Below, in pieces: positions 1-8,400 of a stretch of DNA of 64,000 nucleotides. A program made the position numbers and the translations under genes. Each line of letters begins with the position of its first letter. Positions within the stretch are counted from its first letter, which is position 1. Source of the stretch: Paenibacillus sp. HW567 (lineage in GTDB: Bacteria; Bacillota; Bacilli; Paenibacillales; Paenibacillaceae); contig NZ_KB910518.1 in assembly GCF_000374185.1 (NCBI RefSeq), forward strand, positions 3,794,669 through 3,858,668, in the 5' to 3' direction. The notes beneath the pieces are model-generated. The model searched no databases. It was given only the letters and a program-made list of their open reading frames with translations, and was not told the DNA's origin.

Positions 1-19
1 GCTTGCGTTGAGTGATCAT
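1..19 (-). CDS. malG: Start of maltodextrin ABC permease MalG (partial)
   Basis: Only the first six codons are inside the window, reading M-I-T-Q-R-K. The ATG at 19-17 overlaps the TGA stop of malF in an ATGA arrangement. A GAGGAGG ribosome binding site lies about 10 nt upstream, inside the end of malF. The identity is inferred from position: in malEFG-type loci the second permease follows malF directly. The gene body lies outside the window and cannot be judged. Confidence 0.6.
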
Positions 20-1329
20 TGAATCATGTCCTCCTCTTGGAATGACTTGGTCCGGCGGTAATTGTACAGGGAGAACCCGGCTACAATGATGAAGAGTATA
101 ATGCCTATTGCGGAAGCCATATTATTTTTGTTCTGATCCAGTGTCAGCTTATACAGCCAGGTTACCAGCAAGTCCGTTGATCCGGCGTACTGGTAATTTC
201 CGTTGACCGGATTGCCTCCCGTCAGCAGGTAGATTGCATTAAAGTTGTTGATATTGCCGGCAAATTGCATAATCAGCGTAGGTGCAGTGGAGAACAGGAT
301 CATTGGAAGTGTAACAATGCGGAACTTTTGATAATTGGTGGCCCCATCCACTTCGGCCGCCTCATACATATCACGCGGAATTGTAGTCAGCACACCCATA
401 ATCAGCAGCATGGAGACTGGAATCCCTACCCACATATTAACGACAATAACCGTTGCCTTGGCCCAGATCGGATCAGTTAACCACGGCAGATCGCCCAGTC
501 CGAAGTAGCCCAGATATTGGTTGATCGGACCGAACTGCCCGTTGAACAAATTGCGCATCAGCAGCAGTGATATCATCTGCGGAATTGCATAAGGCAAAAT
601 AAGAATCAGTCTCCATAGACCCTTGAAACGGATGCCTTTTTGATTAATCAGCAGAGCGACAAGCATCCCGCCAAAATAAGTCGTTACGGTTGACAGAACC
701 GCCCAGATAATCGTCCAGGTAAGTACCCCATAAAAGGTGTGGCTCCAGGATTTAAGAACAAGCAAATTACGGAAGGTTTCAAAACCGACCCAATCCACCA
801 GCCTCGCCGGCGGGATATGATCCGGTGCGGCGTAGTTGGTAAAAGCCAGCATGATCATAAAAATAATCGGCATGATGGTGAAGAACAAAATACCGAGACC
901 CGGGAGGAGCAAGAAGCTCTGGGCAAACTTGTAATCCAGAATATATCGCACGGATTGTTTGAATGTATTCGACGGACAACCGGCTTCGCGTTCTTCTCCG
1001 GTCTTATAAGCATCCCTAATATTCATATACCAGGCAATCAGGAACAACACGAAGAACAGCAGTGTAATCAAGCTTTGAATCAGAATAACGATGGAATGGT
1101 CCCCGGGAACCATTTTCGCGATTCCCTTTACCTTTTCCAAATGGCTTGGAGTGTCTCCGAGTGAAGTGATGCCCCAAAAAGCTCTTCCCAAATTAGCAAT
1201 AAAATAGGACAAGGCCGTAGCCTCTAAGGCAATAAAAATAAGTCCCTTAATGAATTGGCGATTATATATTTGTCCCAATCCCATGAAAATAGTCGACAGT
1301 ATTGCGGCCCTGCTGCGGTGTCGCTGCAT
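16..1329 (-). CDS. malF: Maltodextrin ABC transporter permease MalF/MdxF
   Basis: This 437-residue inner-membrane permease should form half of the translocation channel for maltose/maltodextrins in a CUT1-type ABC importer. The length matches Bacillus MdxF (about 435 residues). The N-terminal ~110 residues hold extra hydrophobic segments before the conserved permease core, typical of MalF. The C-terminal half carries the EAA loop, seen as EAAEVDGATNYQKF followed by an I-LP signature, which contacts the ATPase. The gene follows malE on the same strand after 110 nt that contain a strong GC-rich hairpin, and it overlaps malG by 4 nt. No ATPase gene is in the window, so a shared MsmX-like ATPase encoded elsewhere is inferred. 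The ATG is preceded by GAAGGG at close spacing and AGGAG further upstream. Confidence 0.9.
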   Translation of the reverse strand: MQRHRSRAAILSTIFMGLGQIYNRQFIKGLIFIALEATALSYFIANLGRAFWGITSLGDTPSHLEKVKGIAKMVPGDHSIVILIQSLITLLFFVLFLIAWYMNIRDAYKTGEEREAGCPSNTFKQSVRYILDYKFAQSFLLLPGLGILFFTIMPIIFMIMLAFTNYAAPDHIPPARLVDWVGFETFRNLLVLKSWSHTFYGVLTWTIIWAVLSTVTTYFGGMLVALLINQKGIRFKGLWRLILILPYAIPQMISLLLMRNLFNGQFGPINQYLGYFGLGDLPWLTDPIWAKATVIVVNMWVGIPVSMLLIMGVLTTIPRDMYEAAEVDGATNYQKFRIVTLPMILFSTAPTLIMQFAGNINNFNAIYLLTGGNPVNGNYQYAGSTDLLVTWLYKLTLDQNKNNMASAIGIILFIIVAGFSLYNYRRTKSFQEEDMIQ

Positions 1330-1368
1330 TTCCCTTCCATTCTCCTCTCCGCGTGGAATTCAGGAAAC

Positions 1369-1393
1369 CGCCCGCCGCTTCCAGCGGCGGGCG
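1369..1393 (-). promoter_or_regulatory. GC-rich intercistronic hairpin between malE and malF
   Basis: A perfect 10-bp GC stem (CGCCCGCCGC / GCGGCGGGCG) with a 5-nt loop sits 47 nt after the malE stop. No T-tract follows on the minus strand, so it is not a classical terminator. Such hairpins behind binding-protein genes often protect the upstream message or attenuate read-through, giving more MalE than MalF/MalG. That role is inferred here. Confidence 0.6.
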
Positions 1394-1439
1394 AATTGAC
1401 TCCACTGTGTGCTAGTGGTTTGCTGCTTGAAGATAGCTG

Positions 1440-2783
1440 TTATTTAGCAGTTGCACCGTTATTGAGGTCTTTGATCTGCTGTACAGCTTTGTCCATAGCC
1501 GCTTTAGGATCAGCATTGTTATCCCAAATTTCCGGAAGGGCCGCATTCACAGGGCTCCATACATTGCCCATCTCAGGAATGGACGGCATTGGCTGGGAGT
1601 TCTTGGCCTGCTCTGCAAAAGCGGAGATGAACGGATCGCCTGTAATCTGCGCATCCTTCAGCGCTTCGTTGTTGGTTGGAATCGAGCCGATTAATTTGTT
1701 GAGCAGAAGCTGTGCATCCTTGGTCGAAGCAAAGTGCGCATACAGCTTAGCTGCATTCGGATATTGGGAATAGGCATTGACACCGAAGATTTTGATCCCC
1801 GAGAAAGAGATTGCCGTTTTGCCGTCAATCGTTGGAATTGGAGCAACACCCAGTTTATCCCCGAGCGCTTCTTTGTAGGCTGCAAGCTCCCAAGGACCGG
1901 TCATATCCATTGCAACATCGCCGGAACTGAACAAGCTGCGTTTAATGTCGGCGCTGATATCACCGCTCTTGATTGGCAATGCTTCCTTCAATTTGACGAA
2001 AGTCTTCAGACCTTCAATGGCACCTTCGTTGTTCAAGCCGATGTCGTCTTTGTCAGTGCCGTCTTTGCCGAACAGGTAGCCGCCCGTAGTGGCAATGAAG
2101 GGATAACCAAAGTACATGTTGCCAACTTCCCACATAATGCCGTATTTGTTCTTGGCTTTGTTCGTGAACGTTTTGCTGAAGGCAATAACGTCATCGAATG
2201 TTTTCGGAGCTTCTTTAACCAAGGATTTGTTGTAATAGAGCGCATAGGTTTCTGCCGCTCTTGGGTAGCCGTACAGCTCGCCGCCGAAGGAGGAGCCCAC
2301 AATGGAAGCTTCGGTGTTGTCGGCTTTGGTCTGTTCTGCGAAGATATCATTTGGCAGCAGCAAGCTTGCACTTACAGCTTTACCGAGATTGTCATGCGGA
2401 ATCAGGACTACGTCCGCTGCCAGGCCGGAAGGACCATCCTGAGTCAGCTTGCCTACCTGATCCGGCGGTGCAACCTCTTCAATTTTCACTGGAACATTAT
2501 ATTTGGCTGTGAATTGTTTCGCGATTTCTTCGGCAAAAGGTCTTTCCTCTTTACTCTCCCATACGAGCAGGGAAGCGCCTTCTTCCGGTGTGATTTCAGC
2601 GGCTGCTGTAGCATTGCCCGCCGGTGCGTTTGTGGCTGCCGAATTATCTGTGGCTGTCGCATTATCCTTTGGCGCGTTCGTTGCCGCAGCATTCCCTCCA
2701 TTGTTGTTGCCCGAGCTGCACGCCGTAATGGATGCTACCATGGAGAACGCTGCGGTGAGAACCATAAGCTTTTTCAAATTCAT
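1440..2783 (-). CDS. malE: Maltodextrin-binding lipoprotein MalE/MdxE
   Basis: This is the extracellular solute-binding protein (family 1) of the maltodextrin ABC importer, about 447 residues. The N-terminus has a lysine pair, a hydrophobic stretch and a lipobox ending in ITAC-SSG, so the protein is predicted to be lipid-anchored at Cys22 of the chosen start. A low-complexity Asn/Ala/Thr linker follows, then the periplasmic-binding fold (for example GPWELAAYKEAL in the middle). I chose ATG at 2783 because GGGAGGGG lies 8 nt upstream. A TTG six codons further upstream would place that Shine-Dalgarno inside the gene. It is the first gene of malEFG and has LacI-type operator sites 60-200 nt upstream. 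Confidence 0.92.
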   Translation of the reverse strand: MNLKKLMVLTAAFSMVASITACSSGNNNGGNAAATNAPKDNATATDNSAATNAPAGNATAAAEITPEEGASLLVWESKEERPFAEEIAKQFTAKYNVPVKIEEVAPPDQVGKLTQDGPSGLAADVVLIPHDNLGKAVSASLLLPNDIFAEQTKADNTEASIVGSSFGGELYGYPRAAETYALYYNKSLVKEAPKTFDDVIAFSKTFTNKAKNKYGIMWEVGNMYFGYPFIATTGGYLFGKDGTDKDDIGLNNEGAIEGLKTFVKLKEALPIKSGDISADIKRSLFSSGDVAMDMTGPWELAAYKEALGDKLGVAPIPTIDGKTAISFSGIKIFGVNAYSQYPNAAKLYAHFASTKDAQLLLNKLIGSIPTNNEALKDAQITGDPFISAFAEQAKNSQPMPSIPEMGNVWSPVNAALPEIWDNNADPKAAMDKAVQQIKDLNNGATAK

Positions 2784-2842
2784 TGCATAAACCCCTCCCA
2801 ATTATTGTATCTCGCTTTGTTGCTGCGGCTGTCCCAAAAGTT

Positions 2843-2857
2843 GCGCAAACGATTTCA
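2843..2857 (-). promoter_or_regulatory. Candidate MalR operator upstream of malE
   Basis: The sequence GCGCAAACGATTTCA shares GCGCAAACGWTT with sites upstream of the pullulanase and pgmB. It lies 60 nt upstream of the malE start and follows a TTGACT hexamer on the minus strand. It also resembles a CcpA cre site on the other strand, so MalR or CcpA could bind. Assignment rests on motif recurrence only. Confidence 0.5.
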
Positions 2858-2920
2858 GGAGAGTCAAAAAAAATGTATGTTTTTCTGAATAACCCTTCCT
2901 GTATACGCTTCAACAAGTTA

Positions 2921-2934
2921 TGGAAAGCGCTTCA
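2921..2934 (-). promoter_or_regulatory. Imperfect cre-like site upstream of malE
   Basis: TGGAAAGCGCTTCA contains the palindromic core GAAAGCGCTTC that resembles catabolite response elements, but the spacing of the outer TG/CA bases is off by one against the Bacillus consensus. It lies between two MalR-like sites in the malE promoter region. CcpA control would be expected for this transporter, and the match itself is weak. Confidence 0.3.
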
Positions 2935-2968
2935 TTCCTAAATTCATAATACAACAGTAAAACGGATT

Positions 2969-2984
2969 GTAAAAACGTTTGCAC
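2969..2984 (-). promoter_or_regulatory. Candidate MalR operator (second site upstream of malE)
   Basis: GTAAAAACGTTTGCAC reads on the minus strand as GTGCAAACGTTTTTAC. It shares GCAAACGTTT with the sites at 2843, 13244 and 14912. One half is a good half-site and the other is degenerate. Two sites about 125 bp apart upstream of malE could allow looping by a LacI-family repressor, which is inference. Confidence 0.5.
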
Positions 2985-3164
2985 ATAGTGTATTTGATCA
3001 AATTACGTTAATTAAGAAAAAAAACAAACCATTATCTCCCTATTTCGCAGGAAATCTCTTACTTTCTTTAGTTTTCATTAATTTGTCCTCGATTTTCCAT
3101 TTATTTTCATTTATTATTTCATAAAAGATTGATTTTCATAACATTTCACTCCTTTTCCGCAAGA

Positions 3165-3178
3165 GAAAACCGGTTTTC
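3165..3178. promoter_or_regulatory. LacI-family operator, AAACCGGTTT type
   Basis: GAAAACCGGTTTTC is a perfect 14-bp palindrome in the 763-bp space between the divergent malE and neopullulanase genes. It shares the core AAACCGGTTT with the palindrome at 33126-33141 in front of the CGTase gene. CCGG-centred palindromes of this form are typical LacI-family operators. Which regulator binds is unknown. MalR, encoded at 13682, is the only LacI-family protein in the window. Confidence 0.55.
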
Positions 3179-3217
3179 CGTCATGCGGCATTTTGTGCAA
3201 TTGTTTGAACTAAAGTA

Positions 3218-3246
3218 TTGAACGCTAAATTATTCCGTGCTATAAT
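3218..3246 (+). promoter_or_regulatory. SigmaA-type promoter for the neopullulanase gene
   Basis: TTGAAC, a 17-nt spacer and a perfect TATAAT face the neopullulanase gene. The start site predicted near 3253 leaves a leader of about 290 nt, long enough to hold regulatory structure. The AAACCGGTTT operator lies about 40 bp upstream of the -35 element. Confidence 0.65.
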
Positions 3247-3306
3247 CCAAAACATTATAAGCGGCCTGCCTGCTTCATTAACAAACAACTAAAAGGCACT
3301 GTTACT

Positions 3307-3355
3307 TCAAAAAAAGGTACAACCTCGGACAAGCTACCCGGCGGCGGTTGTGCCT
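3307..3355 (-). terminator. Terminator-like hairpin on the minus strand in the neopullulanase leader
   Basis: Read on the minus strand, AGGCACAACC pairs with GGTTGTACCT across a 21-nt loop, and a run of seven T follows. This is a good intrinsic terminator pointing towards malE. No minus-strand gene precedes it, so it may end an antisense transcript. On the plus strand the same hairpin is followed by TATTTGTT and could act as a weak attenuator of the neopullulanase leader. Confidence 0.5.
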
Positions 3356-3546
3356 ATTTGTTATGGACACAGAGCAAGCCTGCTGATCCAGCCCAAGGAC
3401 TCGCCCTGCAATGCCTCCGAACCGGTTTTGCTTGATGTTGTTCAGGTTGCTTATGCTCACAAAACTAAGTGAATGCTTCCGAAGCAAGTTTTGCCGGGTG
3501 TAATACCAGGAAGTGTCGCTAACAAAACTTTTAGGAGGAATCATCA

Positions 3547-5292
3547 ATGTTATTGGAAGCTGTCTACCACCGCCCGCGTTTGAACTGGTCTTATGCCTAT
3601 GATCATGACACGATTCATCTGCGCCTGCGCGCCAAAAAAGGGGATTTAACCGAGGTCTTCGCCTGGGCCGGCGATAAATATGCCTGGGATGCCACCAAAG
3701 AGCTGATCCCGATGACGCTGTTCACCTCTGACGCGATGTTCGATTATTGGGAATGCTCCTCGGTGCCTCTGTACCGGCGGCTGAAATATGGTTTTCTGCT
3801 GCAAAAAGGGCATGAACGGATCTGGATGACCGAAAGTGATTTCCAGACAGAGCGCCCGGCGAATCCGAACCGGCTGTTTGAATTCCCGTACATAAACCGC
3901 GGGGACGTATTTACTCCGCCAGCCTGGGTGAAGGACGCTGTTTTTTATCAAATTTTCCCTGAACGGTTCGCGAATGGCGACGCCAGTCTGAATCCGGCAA
4001 ATGTACAGCCCTGGGGCGATACGCCTACACCGGTGAATTTCTTCGGCGGCGACCTGCAAGGGGTCATGGACCATCTGGATCATTTAAGCGAGCTTGGCAT
4101 TACCGGCATCTATTTCACACCGATCTTCACCGCCACGACCAACCACAAATATGATACGGAAGACTACATGACGGTTGATCCGCATTTCGGTGATGTACAG
4201 ACGCTGAAAAAGCTGGTCGCCGCCTGCCATGAACGCGGTATCCGCGTGCTGCTGGACGCTGTATTCAACCATTCCGGCCGCACCTTCGCCCCGTTTGTAG
4301 ATGTGCTGGAGAAAGGCGAAGCGTCCCAGTACAAGGACTGGTTCCATATCCGCGAGTTTCCGCTGCAGGTGGTGGACAGCATTCCAACCTACGATGCTTT
4401 TGCCTTCGAGCCGCTGATGCCGAAGCTGAATACCGAGCATCCCAAGGTGAAGGAATATTTGCTTAAGGTAGCCGAGTATTGGATCACCGAGGTGGGTATC
4501 GACGGCTGGCGGCTGGATGTGGCGAACGAGGTGGATCATGAATTCTGGCGCGATTTCCGCAAAGTTGTAAAACGTGCGAATCCCGAGGCCTATATTCTGG
4601 GTGAAATCTGGCATGAATCAGCCCCTTGGCTGGAGGGCGATAAATTCGACGCGGTGATGAACTATCCGTTCACCGATGCTGTGCTCGATTTCTTCGTCTA
4701 CTGCGCACTTGATGCCGAAGGCTTCGCCAACGCGATCGGCAAGCAGTTGTCACGTTACCCGCTGCAGGCCAGCGAGGTTGCCTTCAATCTGCTGGACAGC
4801 CACGACACAGCGCGACTGTTAACTGTGGCCGAAGGGGACAAGAACAAGATGAAGCTCGCTGCCTTGTTCCAGTTCACCTTCATGGGCACGCCTTGTATTT
4901 ATTACGGCGATGAAATCGGCATGGACGGCGAAGGCGATCCGGGCTGCCGCAAATGCATGGAGTGGAATCCCGAGAAGCAGGACCGTGAGCTGTTCAGCTA
5001 CTACCGCAAGCTGATCGAGATCCGCGGCAATCATCCTGCGCTCCGCACCGGTGCCTTCACCTTCCTGGAAGCCGGACGGCAGGGCAGCAAGCTGGCCTAT
5101 GAGCGCCGGCTGGGCGATGACATTATTGTGGTGCTCATCAACACAGAAGAAACCGCCCAGACCTTCCGCATCGACGTGGAGGACCGCAACTGGGAGAACC
5201 TGCTCACCGGCGATTCACTGCTCGCTGAGCGCGGCAAGCTGTCGCTCAAGCTGCCCGCTTACGGATTCGCAGTGCTTAAAGCACTGGTGTAG
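3547..5292 (+). CDS. Cytoplasmic neopullulanase / cyclomaltodextrinase (GH13_20)
   Basis: This 581-residue enzyme should hydrolyse imported cyclodextrins, pullulan fragments and maltodextrins to maltose and glucose. Residues ~1-120 form a CBM34-like N-terminal domain typical of GH13_20 and used for dimerisation. The GH13 barrel follows with region I DAVFNH (237-242), region II GWRLD with nucleophile Asp324, region III GEIWHE with acid/base Glu353, and region IV LLDSHD with Asp420. No signal peptide is present, so it acts inside the cell. The start has AGGAGG a few nt upstream. It is transcribed divergently from malE and ends at a strong bidirectional hairpin. Maltogenic amylase, neopullulanase and cyclomaltodextrinase cannot be told apart from sequence alone. 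With a CGTase in the same window, cyclodextrins are a sensible substrate. Confidence 0.9.
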   Translation: MLLEAVYHRPRLNWSYAYDHDTIHLRLRAKKGDLTEVFAWAGDKYAWDATKELIPMTLFTSDAMFDYWECSSVPLYRRLKYGFLLQKGHERIWMTESDFQTERPANPNRLFEFPYINRGDVFTPPAWVKDAVFYQIFPERFANGDASLNPANVQPWGDTPTPVNFFGGDLQGVMDHLDHLSELGITGIYFTPIFTATTNHKYDTEDYMTVDPHFGDVQTLKKLVAACHERGIRVLLDAVFNHSGRTFAPFVDVLEKGEASQYKDWFHIREFPLQVVDSIPTYDAFAFEPLMPKLNTEHPKVKEYLLKVAEYWITEVGIDGWRLDVANEVDHEFWRDFRKVVKRANPEAYILGEIWHESAPWLEGDKFDAVMNYPFTDAVLDFFVYCALDAEGFANAIGKQLSRYPLQASEVAFNLLDSHDTARLLTVAEGDKNKMKLAALFQFTFMGTPCIYYGDEIGMDGEGDPGCRKCMEWNPEKQDRELFSYYRKLIEIRGNHPALRTGAFTFLEAGRQGSKLAYERRLGDDIIVVLINTEETAQTFRIDVEDRNWENLLTGDSLLAERGKLSLKLPAYGFAVLKALV

Positions 5293-5312
5293 GTGTTAAA
5301 AATTTCACAGTA

Positions 5313-5355
5313 CACACAAAAGGCACTCTTCGCGATGAAGAGTGCCTTTTGTGTG
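5313..5355. terminator. Bidirectional terminator between neopullulanase and pullulanase genes
   Basis: A perfect 19-bp stem with a 5-nt loop lies 20 nt after the neopullulanase stop and 54 nt from the stop of the convergent giant pullulanase gene. The stem has an AAAA block on one arm and TTTT on the other, so it can work in both directions. Confidence 0.85.
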
Positions 5356-5408
5356 ATTAGATAGTTAATGCGTACTGCTGTGAAGCAAGCAGGCTCGCTG
5401 AGCCATGC

Positions 5409-8400
5409 CTAATTGCCGAGCAGCTTGTAAATTACCTGGGCGCTTTCGGCCCGGGTCATCCATGCTTTAGGGGCAAACTGGTTGTCCGTTCTGCCCTGCA
5501 AGAGTCCAAGCTCCGCAGCGGCACTCACATAAGAAGCCGCCCAGCCGCTGATCCCGGAAGAATCAGTAAACCGCACGCTGCCATTCGCCAGCTCAAGCTT
5601 CGTGCCCTGTTTGACCTCCAGCGCGCGGATGGCCATGACAGCCATTTCCTCACGGCTGATTGCAGCATCCGGGGCGAACAGGTCTTGGCTGCGTCCGGCA
5701 GCAATGCCCTGGCTGACCGCTGCCGCCACATAGGATGAATACCAGGCACCCGGCTTCACATCAGTAAATGTGGATTGCCCTTCCGCCTTTAGTCTGAGCG
5801 CGCGCACGAGCAGCGCGGTAAATTCCGCACGGGTGACGTTGTTCTTCGGCTTGAACTCGGCAGCGGTAACCCCGGTCACGATCTGCTTCGCACTGAGCGA
5901 TTTGATCGCCGGAGCCGCCCAGTAGGCTGCGGGAACATCCTTAAAGGATTTGCTGACCTCAAGCGCCGCATACTTGCTGAAATGCGTAACCTGAGCTGTA
6001 AGCACATCATCTTGCAGTGCACCTCCCGCATAGTCCAATTTACCGTTATCGCCCAGGAAGTAGACACCAAGCAATGCCTTGTCTGGACTTCCCTTCAGCT
6101 TGAAGGCAAGTGTAACCGGCTCTGCAAACGAGGTTACCGGAATAACCGTACCGTCTTTGCGGACAACGCTGAGGGCAAGCTCATACACACCAGAAGCAGC
6201 CGTCACCGCCGTATTATCCTTGTTCAATGCATCGAGCAGAGCGCTTGATACACTGCCTTGAAGCGGAATTATGCGCAGCTCAATATGGGCACCGTCCGCA
6301 TCCGCTCCGGTCACTGTCCCTTGCAGATTGCCGAGAACCTTGGCAGGCAGGGTTACAGAAAGCTCCGCGGTTTTGAGCAGCAAATCATTGGTTCCCAGCA
6401 ACTGCGCAGCCTGAAGCGGGAGCAGAACGGCCTGTTTGCCTGCTGCAATCTCCACTTCCACCTTGCCATCCTTAGCGTTCTTCAGACTGTCCGCACTCAC
6501 AAGCTGTGTACCCTCAGCAGGAGCCGGTGTTGGTGTAACAGCCGAAGTCGAAACAGGCGCAGGCGTTGGCGTAGCTGTTGGTGTCGGTGTCACCGTAGCT
6601 GTAGGCGTTGGCGTTGGTTTCACCGTCGGTGTAGGTGTTGGCGTCGGTGTCACCTTAGGCACTTCCGCCAAAATAACCGTTCCTCCGGCATCCCTGCCCG
6701 GCAGCTCAACCGCTATCTTTTGATCCTGCGGTACCGTATAGATTGTGCCGCTGTACTCATCAACAACCACCGTCTGTGCAGCAAAAGGAACCGGAATGCT
6801 GGCAGCTACAGCCGCCGTCTTCGTGTTAATGACAGTAACGATGCTCTCGTTGCCGTATTGCTTCGCAAAAGCCAGGTAGCCCAGCTCATCGGAGCCGGCC
6901 AGCTTCGTGCGCACGCCTTTGGAATATAGCTTAGAGTACTTGGCGCGGATATTCAGCAGCTTCTGGTAGTGATCGTGAAGTCCCTGCTCCGCTGTAAGCT
7001 GATCCCACGGCATATCTCCCCGGTTCTCGCTGAACTCTCCTTTGGACATATCCCCGGCATTTGCCCCGGACCGTCCCAGCTCTTCCCCGTAGTAAATAAC
7101 CGGCTGGCCTTTGGCCGTGATCTGCAGAGCCGCTGCAATCTTCAGCTTGCCCTTGTCTCCGTCCACGTAATTGGACAGGAAGCCGTTCTCATCATGGCTG
7201 CTCAGAAATTGGGCCATCATCTTCGTATTGTCCATTTGTGTTTCCCGGTTCTGCAGATATGCGTCTACATCTCCGATTTTGCCATTCGCAAAATCTCTGG
7301 CAGCATTCTTGAAGCCGAAATCCAGCAGACTGTCCATCTGGCCGGACTGCAGATTGCCCCCGTCATTGTCCAGAGTGCCGCCGTAAAATTCACCGACCAG
7401 CTTGAACTTTGGATCTATGGCGGTCAACGCATTTTTGAAGGCTTTCCAGGTGGTATCCTCCACATGCTTAACCGTATCCACACGGAAATAATCAATCGTA
7501 TCGCCACGCTTCGTCCGTGCATTGTCCAGCCAAGCGGTCTGCCAGTTAATCAGCTTCTCGCGCACCGCCGGGTCTTCGGTCTTGAAGTCCGGCAGTCCGG
7601 CTAACTCGCCTTTGACCGGATCGGTATCCGCCGATATGCCGTCCGTGCGCAGCATGCCGTCAAACCGCGCTTTGTCCTCAGCCGTTACGCCTGCATAATT
7701 GTCCCCTGCCTTCAGACCATAACCGGCGTGGTTGAGCACGACATCCACCATAATCTTAATGCCCTTGTCATGGGCCTTCTCAATCAGCTCCTTGAAGGTC
7801 GCCATATCGCCAAGATGCTCGTCAAGCTGCGTGAAATCCTTGGCCCAGTAGCCATGATAGGCATACTGCTTGCCGCCGAAATCAATGCCCTTGTTAAAAT
7901 CAATATTGTCCACAATCGGCGTAATCCAGAGCGTGTTGATGCCCAGCTTCTGCAAATAATCCAGATTGTCGATCATTCCCCGGAAATCTCCGCCGTGGTA
8001 GGCTTCCAGATGTGTTTTATCAACATCGGCGTTATTCGAAGCATCCCCATCCTTGAACCGGTCAGTCAGCGCAAAATAAATCCGCGCTTCATCCCAGTCA
8101 AAATCCAGCTTATCATCCGTATACGTTCTTGCTTTCACTTCAACTGCGGCAGAGCCTTTATGCGTATTCCCGTATTGATCAAGCAGGGTAACCGGGATAG
8201 TCTTGATTCCCGCCGCCACGCTGTCCTTGACCGCAATCGCCTGTTTCATCAGCGTGGTATCAAGCTTCACCGCGCCTGGTCCGCCAAGGGCGGTCAGATC
8301 CATATAGCCGTCCACATAAGACACGTCTTCCGAAGAGGAAGCCTTCACTGTAATCACTGCATTTTCATTCGAGGTGACGGCTTTCGGCTGAACCGCTGCC

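Noticed and set aside
3302..3547. Open frame of 81 codons on the minus strand opposite the neopullulanase leader
   Set aside because: No ribosome binding site, runs through the terminator-like hairpin and shows no family pattern.
6436..6723. Plus-strand frame rich in Val and Gly
   Set aside because: It is the shadow of the Thr-Pro linker repeat in the giant pullulanase gene.
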